This document shows, in pieces, positions 26,182 to 35,872 of a stretch of DNA of 64,000 bases (its first letter is position 1; each line of letters starts with the position of its first letter). Under the pieces are notes generated by a model. It was not told where the DNA came from, made no database searches, and was given only the letters and a program-made list of their open reading frames with translations. This DNA is from JALEFZ01 sp039817415 (GTDB lineage: Bacteria; Bacteroidota; Bacteroidia; J057), in assembly GCA_039817415.1 (NCBI GenBank), contig JBCBVV010000012.1, positions 1 through 64,000 of the forward strand. The letters run 5' to 3'. Both the position numbers and the translations under genes were made by a program.

Positions 26182-27429
26182 TTACTTTTGAAAATTAATA
26201 ATGGTCTTTTCAATGATGTCGCAGCATTCATGCAATTGTTCCTCTGTCATGACCAGAGGAGGTGCAAAACGAATGATATTACCATGCGTAGGCTTGGCGA
26301 GCAGGCCATTCTCCGCTAGTTGAAGGCATATATTCCATGCAGTTGAGCTATCCTCCGTATCGTTGATCACCACAGCATTAAGTAAGCCTTTTCCTCTTAC
26401 AAGAATCAGCAAGTCTGGACGCTTGGCAATCAAGTCTCGCATACGCTGTCGGAATGCTTGCCCTAATTCTTCGGCACGATCAGATAGATTTTCATCAAGT
26501 AATACTTGTAGGGCTTCCTTGGCTACTGCACAAGCCAATGGATTTCCACCGTAAGTTGAGCCATGTTCACCAGGCTGGATACTTAGCATGATTTCGTCAT
26601 CAGCCAAAACAGCTGAAACTGGGAAAATCCCTCCAGATAAGGCTTTACCTAGGATTAAGATATCGGGCTTCACACCTTCGTGATCACAAGCCAACATTTT
26701 TCCTGTTCTGGCCAAGCCCGTTTGAACTTCATCCGCAATAAATAGGACGCGGTGGGCATGACAGATTTCGTAAGCCTTTTTCAAGTAGCCTTCATCCGGT
26801 ACAACTACACCAGCTTCTCCCTGAATGGGCTCTACCATGAAGCCGGCTACATTTGGATCCTGAACAGCCTTTTCAAGAGCAGCTAGGTCATTATATGGAA
26901 TCAATTCATAACCAGGCATATATGGTCCGAAACCCTCGTAAGAAGAAGGGTCCGTAGAAGAAGAAATAGCTGCAAGTGTTCTCCCCCAGAAGTTTCCTGA
27001 AACGAAAATGATTTTTGCTTGGTTTTGGGGAATGCCCTTGACCTTGTATCCCCACTTTCTGGCGAGCTTAATGGCCGTTTCGCCTCCTTCAACCCCTGTA
27101 TTCATAGGGAGGACTTTGTCATAGCCTAATAGCTGGGTAATATATTGTTCGTATGGGCCTAGTACATCATTATAAAATGCTCTTGAAGTCAGGGTAAGTC
27201 TGGCTCCCTGCTCAATCATAGCTTTTAAGATACGAGGATGACAATGTCCTTGATTTACCGCGCTGTAAGCAGAAAGGAAGTCATAATAACGCTTGCCTTC
27301 AGGGCTCCAAAGGAAGACACCTTGGCCCATAGACAAGACCACTGGAAGGGGATGATAGTTATGTGCTCCGTGGCGGTCTTCTAATTGCATGGCCTCTTGA
27401 GAGGAAATCTTGGCCGAAGTTTGTAGCAT
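26182..27429 (-). CDS. rocD: Ornithine--oxo-acid aminotransferase
   Basis: A 415-aa class III PLP aminotransferase that converts ornithine and 2-oxoglutarate to glutamate semialdehyde and glutamate, linking arginine and proline metabolism. MNTGVEGGETAIKLAR, the PLP-binding VLFIADEVQTGLARTGK and the Schiff-base lysine in ILGKALSGG are all present. EHGSTYGGNPLACAVA and AYSAVNQGHCHPRI are characteristic of the ornithine branch rather than acetylornithine enzymes. It has its own exact promoter match upstream and is monocistronic or followed by the TraB/GumN gene (46-bp gap). Confidence 0.96.
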   Translation of the reverse strand: MLQTSAKISSQEAMQLEDRHGAHNYHPLPVVLSMGQGVFLWSPEGKRYYDFLSAYSAVNQGHCHPRILKAMIEQGARLTLTSRAFYNDVLGPYEQYITQLLGYDKVLPMNTGVEGGETAIKLARKWGYKVKGIPQNQAKIIFVSGNFWGRTLAAISSSTDPSSYEGFGPYMPGYELIPYNDLAALEKAVQDPNVAGFMVEPIQGEAGVVVPDEGYLKKAYEICHAHRVLFIADEVQTGLARTGKMLACDHEGVKPDILILGKALSGGIFPVSAVLADDEIMLSIQPGEHGSTYGGNPLACAVAKEALQVLLDENLSDRAEELGQAFRQRMRDLIAKRPDLLILVRGKGLLNAVVINDTEDSSTAWNICLQLAENGLLAKPTHGNIIRFAPPLVMTEEQLHECCDIIEKTIINFQK

Positions 27430-27464
27430 AGTTGATTTGATTTAGCAATGTCAATTTGTGGTTT

Positions 27465-27496
27465 CAAAATTAGAGGCATTTTTACCCCTTAACAAA
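27465..27496 (-). promoter_or_regulatory. Bacteroidota-type promoter of rocD
   Basis: On the minus strand TTTG (27496-27493), a 20-nt spacer and TAATTTTG (27472-27465) fit the phylum consensus. It lies in the gap between the DinB-like gene and rocD, about 36 nt before the rocD start codon. Confidence 0.65.
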
Positions 27497-27497
27497 T

Positions 27498-28016
27498 CTA
27501 TTTGATTCCGTAACGCTCTGCGAGAATACTCAAGTGGTGGATTTCATGTCCAGCCATGATATAGAAGAGCGCCCTTGAAGAAACGGGCTGATTACTGGCC
27601 ATTCCCTTATTGAGAAATTGGTCTGGAGTAATCAAATGAGCCATAGAAAGGCTTGCCCTGCGTACAGCTTCAAAACTCTTCACAATTTCTTCTTGTCCAA
27701 TGAAATCAGTTACTAGATTTTCTACAAATGTATTTTGATCAAAACCTGGTAGGGGGGTGGTATCTCCTCTCCCAATTCTCAAGGCTCTATAGGCCATAAC
27801 CCATTCCGTATCAATGATATGAACAAAAACTTCCTTTACCGACCATTTATCTGGCCCATATCGGTGGTTCAATTGTTCATCAGTTAGCGAACGGATCAAC
27901 TTGCATGTATCCTGCCCATTTTTTTCCAGAAGATCCAGTACGGATTCAGTTCCAACCCGAGTCACGTACTTTTCATAGAAGGGAGCATATTCCGAGGCGG
28001 TAGGTATTGACAACAT
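27498..28016 (-). CDS. DinB-family (YfiT/DinB_2) protein
   Basis: A 172-aa four-helix-bundle protein of the DinB superfamily. Metal-binding His residues are where expected: one in VKEVFVHIIDTEW (about 66) and a pair in YIMAGHEIHHLSIL (about 154-158). LTDEQLNHRYGPDKWSVKEV is a typical opening block. Members include thiol-transferases and metal-dependent hydrolases; the reaction of this one cannot be inferred. It lies between folA and rocD on the same strand, about 34 bp after folA, and may be in one transcript with it. Confidence 0.85.
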   Translation of the reverse strand: MLSIPTASEYAPFYEKYVTRVGTESVLDLLEKNGQDTCKLIRSLTDEQLNHRYGPDKWSVKEVFVHIIDTEWVMAYRALRIGRGDTTPLPGFDQNTFVENLVTDFIGQEEIVKSFEAVRRASLSMAHLITPDQFLNKGMASNQPVSSRALFYIMAGHEIHHLSILAERYGIK

Positions 28017-28050
28017 AGTTTTTGTTGATAATTGGCTGAATGTTGAAGGA

Positions 28051-28557
28051 TTAGGACTTCTTGGGGATCATTGTTCTTATGGTAAAAGCGAATTCATTTC
28101 TATCATCCGCTTGTCTGGCATCTACGGCTATTATTTCCCAAGCATCTGGATCGGGAAGGGAAAAGTGAGTATCGCCTTCTACTTCGGCGTGGACCAGGGT
28201 TTCGTAGATACGTGTTACAAATCCCTTTGCTACACTTTCATGATACAAAGTCGCACCACCCGTGATGAATATTTCTGGCTCATCTTTTACCAATTCCATG
28301 GCTTCCTCTAAGGAGTGTACAACCTCAACCCCTTCGGCGGAGAACTCTGTATTGCGAGTAACGACGATATTTCTTCTTTTGGGAAGTGGTTTTCCTAGCG
28401 AATCGTAGGATTTCCTTCCCATAATGACAGGAAATCCTAGGGTGGTTTGCATGAAAAATTTCAAATCATCCCTCAGTCTCCACGGTAGGTCATTTTCTTT
28501 GCCAATTACTCCATTTTCAGAAACGGCATAAATGGCATTGACGATTTGATCTGGCAT
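28051..28557 (-). CDS. folA: Dihydrofolate reductase
   Basis: A 168-aa enzyme that reduces dihydrofolate with NADPH. The sequence shows AIYAVSENGVIGKENDLPWRLRDDLKFF with the active-site acid in the LRDDLKFF helix, the NADPH-binding PVIMGRKSYDSLG, RRNIVVTRN and the GGATLYHE motif near the end. Length is normal. It is divergent from the DUF4296 lipoprotein gene. No thyA is nearby. Confidence 0.97.
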   Translation of the reverse strand: MPDQIVNAIYAVSENGVIGKENDLPWRLRDDLKFFMQTTLGFPVIMGRKSYDSLGKPLPKRRNIVVTRNTEFSAEGVEVVHSLEEAMELVKDEPEIFITGGATLYHESVAKGFVTRIYETLVHAEVEGDTHFSLPDPDAWEIIAVDARQADDRNEFAFTIRTMIPKKS

Positions 28558-28644
28558 GTATAATAATCAAAAGATGAAACTGATTAACTTTGTCCTGTAG
28601 GCAAGTTACTATTAGTCCGTAAATAAGCGAAATAGGTTATCCTG

Positions 28645-29115
28645 ATGAGAATAAATTGGATGGTAAAAAAGAAGCTGATTGATCAAATATTGATTGGGGC
28701 GATCATGGGGCTGAGCATAGGGATATGTGGATGTGATGAAGAGGAATCCATTCCCAAGGATGCCATTCCCTTTGAGCAAATGGAAGAAATACTGCTAGAA
28801 TTCCATATAGCCGAGGCCATTGCAGGAAAAAAAGGGGGAGCTATGATTCAGCGCCACATCATGCGTGAAGACCTTCATGTAGAAGTATTGGAAAAATTCG
28901 GCCTCGACAAGGAAACTTTTTTTCGGTCTTATGAGTATTATCTCCTGAGCCCCTCGGTACTCGATTCCCTTTATGGGAATATTGTCGATTCATTGGATCT
29001 GAAAAGCAAAGGCCAAGATCCAAAACAAGAAACCAAGCAGGACAGCACCCCTGAAATGCCCAAAAAGAGTAGAACTGGCGGGGCTCTACTGTCCGAGTCC
29101 GATTCTGAGGAATGA
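28645..29115 (+). CDS. DUF4296-family lipoprotein
   Basis: The 156-aa protein has an N-terminal hydrophobic segment ending in a lipobox-like SIGICGC, then the DUF4296 block IPFEQMEEILLEFHIAEAIAGKKG and DKETFFRSYEYYLLSPSVLDSLY, typical of small Bacteroidota lipoproteins. A Lys/Gln/Glu-rich disordered tail ends in SDSEE. The function of the family is not known. Its stop codon overlaps the start of mutS2 (ATGA), so the two are translationally coupled. Confidence 0.87.
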   Translation: MRINWMVKKKLIDQILIGAIMGLSIGICGCDEEESIPKDAIPFEQMEEILLEFHIAEAIAGKKGGAMIQRHIMREDLHVEVLEKFGLDKETFFRSYEYYLLSPSVLDSLYGNIVDSLDLKSKGQDPKQETKQDSTPEMPKKSRTGGALLSESDSEE

Positions 29116-31553
29116 AGCTATACCACCCCAATACGTACGAAAAGTTAGGCTTTGATGTCATCCTGCAAGAGACCGCTAAGTCTCTTTCTAACCAGGAAGC
29201 AGTAGATAGATGTATGGGAATTGTCCCTACACATGATCCTGAGGAGTTAATCCCTGAACTCAAAAGAGTCAAAGAATTTCACGAAATACTGGAATTTGAT
29301 GAGCCCTTTCCAGCCAATCATTTTATCTCGCTTGAGCAAATCATCAAAAGGCTGGAAGTTGAAGGTGATTGGTTGAATGCCCGTCAACTTAATCAATTGG
29401 TCAACTGGTTGAAGGCAGTTAGGGACGTTCGAAAATACCTGAAATCAAGAGAAGAGTTGTATCCTCTGATGGCAGAATTGGCCAATGAACTGCCCTTTAG
29501 CCATGTTTTGATCAATGAAATAGACAGAATCCTAGACAAATTTGGGAACGTAGCAGATGATGCAACCCCAGAACTGGCCTCTGTAAGAAGAAAGTTGAAG
29601 AAGTCCTCGGATAGCCTGAGAAATACCCTGACTTCCATTTTGAAAAAGGCCATAGAAAACAATTGGAGCCAGGATAAAGAGATTACCATCCGTAATGACA
29701 GGTTGGTTATTCCCGTTAAAGCTGAATCAAGAAGGCATATCAAGGGTTTTGTTCATGATATGTCTCAGTCAGGAAATACCGTCTACATTGAGCCTACAGA
29801 AGCACTTACCCTTAACAATGAACTTAGAGAACTACAGATCAGGGAGCATAACGAGGTAGTGAAAATCCTTCAGGATGTTACGGCTAAAGTAAGCGAGCAA
29901 CTTCCCGAAATTCAGTCTTTCAGAGAAGTGATGATCAAAATTGATTTGGTCAGAGCCAAAGCCAAATTGGCCGTAAAGCTGGAAGCCAATCTGCCAGTCA
30001 TTAATCCAAAGGGTGAAAAGCTATCTTATAGGGAGGCTTATTATCCCTTGCTTCAGCTCAAAGCCCTTCAGGAAAAAATATCTGTTGTGCCTCTAAATCT
30101 TACCCTGGAAAAGGGAAGAAGGATAGTTGTTATTTCTGGTCCCAATGCTGGAGGGAAATCTGTTTCTTTAAAATCGGTGGGCTTACTCCAGTTGATGCTC
30201 CAAAGCGGCTTTTTGATTCCGGTAAATGAAGGCTCTGAATTCAGATTGTTCGATTCCATGTTTTTGGATATTGGAGACGAACAGTCCATTGAGTCTGATC
30301 TTTCTACTTATACCTCTCGCCTTGCTCAATGGAGGGAAATGGGAGACAACATGACAAGCAATTCGTTGTTTTGTGTGGATGAATTTGGTTCAGGAACTGA
30401 TCCAAAGCAGGGAGGCTCAATTGCTGAATCCTTTTTGGAAAGATTTGTTCGCCAAGGTGCTTATGGAATCATCACAACTCACTATGGAAACTTGAAAAAC
30501 TTTGCGGAAATAACCAAGGGAGTCATCAATGCGGCTATGCAGTTTGACACAGCCGAATTGAAACCCACCTATATCTTGATGGAAGGGGTTCCTGGAAGAA
30601 GTTATGCTTTTGAAATGGCGCAAAGAGTTGGCGTTCATGCTACGATACTAAGGCGTGCTAGGAAAAAGGTCGGTACCGAGGAGATTGACGTTGAAAAACT
30701 GCTGAAAGAGTTAGAAAAGAAAAACAACGAACTTAAAAAGGCCCTTCAGACAGCGAAACAAAAAGAGAATCAACTTGAGCAACTTGTAGAGAAAAACAAG
30801 AGAATTGAGCAATCCCTAAATGAAAACCGAAAGGAGATCATTACCAAAGCCAAGGCTGAGGCCAAGGACATGATTCAAAATGCGAACAGGCAAATTGAGC
30901 AGACCATACGTGAGATTAGAGAGTCTCAGGCCGAAAAAGAAAGGACGAAAGAGCTTCGAAAAGCCCTGAAAGAAAAAATGCCTAGAGTACGTGAAGAGGA
31001 TTTGATTGCCATAAAAGAAGGGCAGCCAAAAAAGAAAAAGAAAAACCAAGCTTCCACCCGTAAAAAAGAAGAGACGGGGCCCGTCATTTTAGCTGATCGT
31101 GAATTTAAAGAAGGAGATTGGGTAAAATTAAAAAGCTCCACTACTGTAGCCCAATTGGTCAGCTTACAAGGAAAAAAGGCCGTCATTGAAACAGATGGTT
31201 TGAGAATCAACGTCAAGCTTGCTCAGTTGGACAAGATCAAACCACCCAAGGAAAAGAAAAGCCGCTCTGCTTCCTACACCGTCATTGAATCAGGCCCTCA
31301 ACCTGTAGCCAAAATGGAGATTGATGTCATGGGGAAACGAGCAGAAGAGGCCATCAAGCTTGTAGATAAATTTGTCGAAAATGGCCGTATGGCTGGTTTT
31401 GAGCGTCTGCGTGTCTTACATGGAAAGGGTACCGGTGCCCTGAGAGAATCTATTCGAAACCACCTCTCTGGATTCCCCTTTGTTAGGAAACTATCCGATG
31501 CCTCTGTCGAGGAAGGAGGAGCAGGTTGGACCATAATTGAATTAAGGGACTGA
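29112..31553 (+). CDS. mutS2: MutS2-family DNA-binding ATPase/endonuclease
   Basis: An 813-aa protein with the MutS2 order: N-terminal lever/clamp region, ATPase with Walker A GPNAGGKS at 343-350 and Walker B FCVDEFGSGTDP, a Lys/Glu-rich coiled coil (about 525-650), a KOW-like patch, and a C-terminal Smr domain with the DVMGKRAEEA and LRVLHGKGTGALR motifs. MutS2 is reported to suppress recombination and, in other bacteria, to resolve collided ribosomes; which role applies here is not evident. The mismatch-recognition domain of MutS is absent, as usual for this family. Translationally coupled to the DUF4296 gene. Confidence 0.96.
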   Translation: MKLYHPNTYEKLGFDVILQETAKSLSNQEAVDRCMGIVPTHDPEELIPELKRVKEFHEILEFDEPFPANHFISLEQIIKRLEVEGDWLNARQLNQLVNWLKAVRDVRKYLKSREELYPLMAELANELPFSHVLINEIDRILDKFGNVADDATPELASVRRKLKKSSDSLRNTLTSILKKAIENNWSQDKEITIRNDRLVIPVKAESRRHIKGFVHDMSQSGNTVYIEPTEALTLNNELRELQIREHNEVVKILQDVTAKVSEQLPEIQSFREVMIKIDLVRAKAKLAVKLEANLPVINPKGEKLSYREAYYPLLQLKALQEKISVVPLNLTLEKGRRIVVISGPNAGGKSVSLKSVGLLQLMLQSGFLIPVNEGSEFRLFDSMFLDIGDEQSIESDLSTYTSRLAQWREMGDNMTSNSLFCVDEFGSGTDPKQGGSIAESFLERFVRQGAYGIITTHYGNLKNFAEITKGVINAAMQFDTAELKPTYILMEGVPGRSYAFEMAQRVGVHATILRRARKKVGTEEIDVEKLLKELEKKNNELKKALQTAKQKENQLEQLVEKNKRIEQSLNENRKEIITKAKAEAKDMIQNANRQIEQTIREIRESQAEKERTKELRKALKEKMPRVREEDLIAIKEGQPKKKKKNQASTRKKEETGPVILADREFKEGDWVKLKSSTTVAQLVSLQGKKAVIETDGLRINVKLAQLDKIKPPKEKKSRSASYTVIESGPQPVAKMEIDVMGKRAEEAIKLVDKFVENGRMAGFERLRVLHGKGTGALRESIRNHLSGFPFVRKLSDASVEEGGAGWTIIELRD

Positions 31554-31949
31554 TCGGATAATTGGGTGACTCAAAGTATTTCTATCGTCCAAAATCCCAA
31601 CTAATTGCAATAGTTTTTACGCTGTGGCAAGGAATTTGCCTGCAAGTCTCTGTAGATAGCAAACTACCAATCAGGTAGATCACCCATTCGCGATATATTT
31701 ATGGCGGTTCATGTTATCCAGTCTGTTCTTTTTTACTTTTTGAGTAAGTTTGACCCGAAATCTAAAGGGAACAAATAGCTTTTTTTTAGGATCAAAAATA
31801 TCGTAATTCAAGCCCTTGACAGACATCCATTTATGTTCTTTCCACGGAGGGATTTGCGTTTGATCCACATACTATTCACTACTTCTCTCCAGCCCCACTT
31901 TGGGCACTCGTATCATTATGAGATTTCATTCCATTAACCACATACGCTA
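31554..31949 (+). other. 396-bp gap before cysC
   Basis: No convincing gene. TAAGTTTG at 31745-31752 matches the -7 consensus but has no -33 partner. On the minus strand a 62-codon frame with a GTG start (31868-31680) gives a Lys-rich peptide with no recognisable feature; I regard it as chance. Confidence 0.5.
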
Positions 31950-32546
31950 TTGGAACATATTCATCCTATTTTCGACAAGATATTATCCAGAAGTGATAAA
32001 GAAACCCTGCTCAAACAAAAAGCCATTGTGGTTTGGTTAACTGGATTATCCGGATCAGGAAAAAGTACCATTGCACAAAATTTAGAGAAAGAATTACACC
32101 AACTCGGCTACTTTTCTAAGTTGTTAGATGGAGACAATATTCGTGTTGGACTTTGTAATAATTTGAGCTTTTCTGTAGAAGATAGGAAGGAGAATATCCG
32201 TCGTATCGCAGAAGCTGCAAAGCTGTTCCTTGATGGAGGAGTTGTTTGCTTATGTTCTTTTGTAAGCCCAACCATTGAAATCCGCGAAATGGCAAGGCAA
32301 ATCATCGGGGAAGAAGATTTCAAAGAAGTCTTCGTTAATGCTCCTTTAGAGGTTTGTGAAGCCAGAGACGTAAAGGGGCTTTATGCAAAAGCCCGTGCAG
32401 GAGAAATCAAGAATTTTACAGGGATTGACTCACCATTTGAGCATCCTGAAAATCCGTTTCTTGAGATCAGAACAGATCAGGAAAGCCTTGAGGATTCTAC
32501 TCAACGCTTACTAAAGTTGATTCTACCTCTTATTGAGAATAAATAG
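31950..32546 (+). CDS. cysC: Adenylylsulfate kinase (TTG start)
   Basis: The 198-aa enzyme phosphorylates APS to PAPS. The P-loop is GLSGSGKS at 32-39, followed by the substrate-binding LDGDNIRVGLCNNL and VFVNAPLEVCEARDVKGLYAKARAGEIKNFTGIDSPFE. The reading frame opens with TTG at 31950 (EHIHPIF follows); no ATG in frame precedes the P-loop, so TTG is the best start, and the N-terminus looks right for the family. First of a tight cysC-cysD-cysN run (35- and 54-bp gaps). Confidence 0.94.
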   Translation: MEHIHPIFDKILSRSDKETLLKQKAIVVWLTGLSGSGKSTIAQNLEKELHQLGYFSKLLDGDNIRVGLCNNLSFSVEDRKENIRRIAEAAKLFLDGGVVCLCSFVSPTIEIREMARQIIGEEDFKEVFVNAPLEVCEARDVKGLYAKARAGEIKNFTGIDSPFEHPENPFLEIRTDQESLEDSTQRLLKLILPLIENK

Positions 32547-32581
32547 TATTTGTTTTTCACCATCTGATATAACAGTCAATA

Positions 32582-33484
32582 ATGGACTATAGACTCAGTC
32601 ACCTTCGTCAGTTAGAATCAGAAGCCATCTACATCATACGTGAGACTGCGGCTCAATTCGAACGCCCCGTTTTGATGTTTTCCGGCGGAAAAGATTCAAT
32701 CACCTTAGCTTGGTTAGCCAGAAAAGCCTTTTACCCAGGAAGAATACCCTTCCCTCTGCTACACGTAGACACTGGACACAACTTTGAAGAAACGATTGCC
32801 TTCCGTGATCAGTTCATCAAGGATATCGATGCCAAGCTTACTGTTGCCTATGTACAGGATTCAATTGACCAGGGAAAAGTAACTGAAGAAAAGGGACCTA
32901 ACGCCAGCCGTAATGGTCTTCAATCAGTAACCCTTCTGGACGCTTTGGAAGCAGGAAAATTCGATGCTGCCCTTGGTGGTGCACGTAGAGATGAAGAGAA
33001 AGCCCGCGCAAAAGAGCGTTTCTTCTCTCACAGAGATGAATTTGGCCAATGGCAGCCCAAAAACCAGCGTCCTGAACTTTGGGACCTATTCAATGGCTTC
33101 AAGGGTGTAGGTGAGCACTTCCGTGTATTCCCTCTGTCTAACTGGACTGAGCTAGATATTTGGATGTACCTCCAGCAAGAGAAAGTGCCATTGCCTAATC
33201 TTTACTTCGCTCATAAGAGAAAAGTAGTAAACAGAGATGGTGTATTCTTAGCCGACACTCCTTTTATTAACCTGGCTGAGGGTGAGCAGTACGAAGAGAA
33301 AATGGTGCGTTTCCGTACAATTGGAGATGCTACCTGTACTGGAGCAGTTCTTTCTGAAGCTGATACGATTCCTGGAATCATCAACGAAATTGCGACTACA
33401 CGTACGACAGAGCGTGGTGGACGTGCTGATGATAAGAGATCTGATAGTGCCATGGAGGACCGCAAAAAGCAGGGATACTTCTAG
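32582..33484 (+). CDS. cysD: Sulfate adenylyltransferase small subunit
   Basis: A 300-aa ATP-sulfurylase subunit that adenylates sulfate. The PP-loop motif SGGKDS lies at 34-39. Further family blocks are ALGGARRDEEKARAKER, the FPLSNWTELDIW block, and C-terminal EIATTRTTERGGRADDK and MEDRKKQGYF. Works as a complex with CysN, encoded next. Confidence 0.98.
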   Translation: MDYRLSHLRQLESEAIYIIRETAAQFERPVLMFSGGKDSITLAWLARKAFYPGRIPFPLLHVDTGHNFEETIAFRDQFIKDIDAKLTVAYVQDSIDQGKVTEEKGPNASRNGLQSVTLLDALEAGKFDAALGGARRDEEKARAKERFFSHRDEFGQWQPKNQRPELWDLFNGFKGVGEHFRVFPLSNWTELDIWMYLQQEKVPLPNLYFAHKRKVVNRDGVFLADTPFINLAEGEQYEEKMVRFRTIGDATCTGAVLSEADTIPGIINEIATTRTTERGGRADDKRSDSAMEDRKKQGYF

Positions 33485-33538
33485 CAGCTTGTTTGTAACA
33501 CACACATTTTTCAATCGAACAAAAAAAGAATTTCATAG

Positions 33539-34780
33539 ATGGATCTTTTAAGATTTTCTACTGCCGGAAGTGTAGATGACGGTAAAAGTACCTTGATCGG
33601 ACGTTTGTTATACGATACCAAGTCCATTTTCCAAGATACGCTTGATTCTATCGAGCGTACCTCAAATGAGCGTGGTGATGATTATCTTGACCTGGCTCTC
33701 GTAACAGATGGTTTGAAAGAAGAAAGAGAGCAGGGGATTACCATTGATGTAGCTTACCGTTACTTTGCTACACCAAAGAGAAAATTTATCCTGGCAGATA
33801 CACCGGGTCATATTCAGTACACTCGTAACATGGTTACTGGTGCTTCTACTGTAAACTTGGCCATTATCCTTATTGATGCACGTAATGGTGTAATCGAGCA
33901 GACTCGTCGCCACACCTTTATCTCTAACCTCCTTAGAATTCAGCACCTAGTTGTTTGTGTAAACAAAATGGACTTGGTTGATTATTCTCAGGAAGCATTC
34001 GAGAAAGTAGTTGCTCAATACCAGGAGTTTACTTCAAAGCTTCAGATTCCTGATATCACATACATTCCTATCTCAGCCCTGAAAGGTGACAATGTTGTAA
34101 ACCGCTCAGAAAAGATGGATTGGTATGAAGGACCCACTTTGTTGTACCGTTTGGAGCATGTTCAAATCTCTGACGACAACAACCACGTTGATTCTCGTTT
34201 CCCTGTACAGTACGTGATTCGCCCTCAGTCTGAGGAGCATAGAGACTACAGAGGATATGCGGGTAAAATCGCCGGTGGAGTTTGGAAAGCAGGTGATGAG
34301 GTGATGGTTCTTCCTTCTGGTTTTACTTCCAAAATCAAAAAAATTGATTCTTTTGATGGTGAGGTAGACAAGGCCTTTGCGCCCATGTCTGTTACCATGC
34401 TGCTAGAAGATGAAATTGACATAAGCCGTGGTGATATGCTGGTTAAACCAGGTAACCAAGGCGAAATGGGACAGGATCTTGAACTAATGGTTTGCTGGAT
34501 GAACAACAAGCCACTTGTTCCAAGAGGAAAATATAAAATTCGTCAAACTACTCGTGATGCCAGATGTATGGTAAAAGAGGTAGAGTACAAGGTGGATATC
34601 AACACGCTCCACCGAGTACAGGATGACAAAAATATTGGATTGAATGACATTGGTAGAATCAAGGTCAGAACAACACTTCCATTGGTATTTGATAGCTACG
34701 GCAAAAATAAAAATACCGGTAGTATAATTCTAGTTGATGAATTCACCAACGAGACAGTTGCCGCAGGCATGATCATTTAA
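33539..34780 (+). CDS. cysN: Sulfate adenylyltransferase large (GTPase) subunit
   Basis: A 413-aa translation-factor-like GTPase that drives sulfate activation with CysD. G1 is GSVDDGKST, G3 DTPGH, G4 NKMD; the EREQGITIDVAYRYF effector region is intact. There is no fused CysC domain, consistent with the separate cysC upstream. No cysH or sulfite reductase genes lie here; the next genes are gmd and fcl. Confidence 0.97.
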   Translation: MDLLRFSTAGSVDDGKSTLIGRLLYDTKSIFQDTLDSIERTSNERGDDYLDLALVTDGLKEEREQGITIDVAYRYFATPKRKFILADTPGHIQYTRNMVTGASTVNLAIILIDARNGVIEQTRRHTFISNLLRIQHLVVCVNKMDLVDYSQEAFEKVVAQYQEFTSKLQIPDITYIPISALKGDNVVNRSEKMDWYEGPTLLYRLEHVQISDDNNHVDSRFPVQYVIRPQSEEHRDYRGYAGKIAGGVWKAGDEVMVLPSGFTSKIKKIDSFDGEVDKAFAPMSVTMLLEDEIDISRGDMLVKPGNQGEMGQDLELMVCWMNNKPLVPRGKYKIRQTTRDARCMVKEVEYKVDINTLHRVQDDKNIGLNDIGRIKVRTTLPLVFDSYGKNKNTGSIILVDEFTNETVAAGMII

Positions 34781-34798
34781 TTTTAGACATTATTTAGA

Positions 34799-34822
34799 AG
34801 GCCTCCTTATCAGGGGAGGCCT
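34799..34822 (+). other. Hairpin between cysN and gmd
   Basis: AGGCCTCC and GGAGGCCT form an 8-bp perfect stem around an 8-nt loop, followed by ATATCTTT rather than a T-run. It could be a weak terminator or an mRNA boundary separating the sulfate and GDP-fucose genes while still letting transcription through. Confidence 0.4.
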
Positions 34823-34836
34823 ATATCTTTAACATT

Positions 34837-35871
34837 ATGAAGCAGGCTTTTATAACGGGTATTACCGGCCAAGACGGGTCCTTCCTTGCGGAACTGTTGA
34901 TTGAGAAGGGGTATATGGTCCACGGAATTATCCGTAGGGCAAGTAATTTCAATACCCATAGAATTGAGCATTTGATGGGGCACGAGCAATTGAAGCTTTA
35001 TCATGGTGATTTGACTGATAGTGCCAACCTGAATAAGCTATTGGGTACTATTAAGCCAGACGAAATTTATAACCTTGGAGCTCAAAGCCATGTGAAAGTG
35101 TCTTTCGAAGTTCCTGAATATACAGCTCAGGTGGATGCATTGGGTACTCTTCGTCTTCTTGACGCCATGCAAAACCAATGTCCTGACGCTAAATTTTACC
35201 AGGCTTCTACTTCCGAACTATACGGAAAGGTACAGGAGATTCCACAAAAGGAAACAACTCCTTTCTACCCAAGAAGCCCATACGGTGTAGCAAAGCTATA
35301 TGGTTTCTGGATCGTCAAGAACTTCAGAGAGTCTTATGGCATGTATGCCTGTAACGGTATTCTGTTCAATCATGAGAGTGAAAGAAGAGGAAAAACCTTT
35401 GTAACTAGAAAAATCACCACCATTCTTTCAAGGATGTCTGTAGGCTTGGAAGATGTGCTGAAGTTAGGAAACATGGATGCTCAGCGCGACTGGGGATATG
35501 CCAAGGAGTACGTAGAGATGATGTGGATGATGCTGCAGCAAGAACAGCCAGAAGACTTCGTCGTTGCTACAGGTAAAATGTACTCCGTACGTGAGTTTGT
35601 GGAAAAAGCTGCAAGCCATGTGGGTTGGGATATTGAGTGGACTGGAGAAGGAGTAGACGAAAAAGGATACGACAAAAACACAGGAAAACTGATTGTTGAA
35701 GTTGATCCCCGTTACTTCCGTCCAGCTGAGGTTGAACTACTGATTGGTGATCCTACCAAGGCTAAGGAGAAATTAGGCTGGGTACCACAAGTTGGTCTTG
35801 ACGAGTTGGTATCCATCATGATGAAACATGACATTGCTGAGGCTCAGGCAGCCGCAAAAGTTTACCAATAA
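34837..35871 (+). CDS. gmd: GDP-mannose 4,6-dehydratase
   Basis: A 344-aa short-chain-dehydrogenase-fold enzyme that makes GDP-4-keto-6-deoxymannose. The nucleotide-binding motif is GITGQDGSFLAELL, RRASNFNTHRIEH is the family's specific block, and the catalytic Y-x3-K lies in SPYGVAKLYGF; ILFNHESERRG is also typical. It precedes fcl with a 1-bp gap, so the pair makes GDP-L-fucose. Confidence 0.98.
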   Translation: MKQAFITGITGQDGSFLAELLIEKGYMVHGIIRRASNFNTHRIEHLMGHEQLKLYHGDLTDSANLNKLLGTIKPDEIYNLGAQSHVKVSFEVPEYTAQVDALGTLRLLDAMQNQCPDAKFYQASTSELYGKVQEIPQKETTPFYPRSPYGVAKLYGFWIVKNFRESYGMYACNGILFNHESERRGKTFVTRKITTILSRMSVGLEDVLKLGNMDAQRDWGYAKEYVEMMWMMLQQEQPEDFVVATGKMYSVREFVEKAASHVGWDIEWTGEGVDEKGYDKNTGKLIVEVDPRYFRPAEVELLIGDPTKAKEKLGWVPQVGLDELVSIMMKHDIAEAQAAAKVYQ

Positions 35872-35872
35872 G

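Noticed and set aside
31680..31868. 62-codon minus-strand frame with GTG start before cysC
   Set aside because: Lys-rich, no recognisable motif, weak start; probably chance.
34781..34836. Intrinsic terminator between cysN and gmd
   Set aside because: The stem is good but no T-run follows, so it was listed only as a hairpin.
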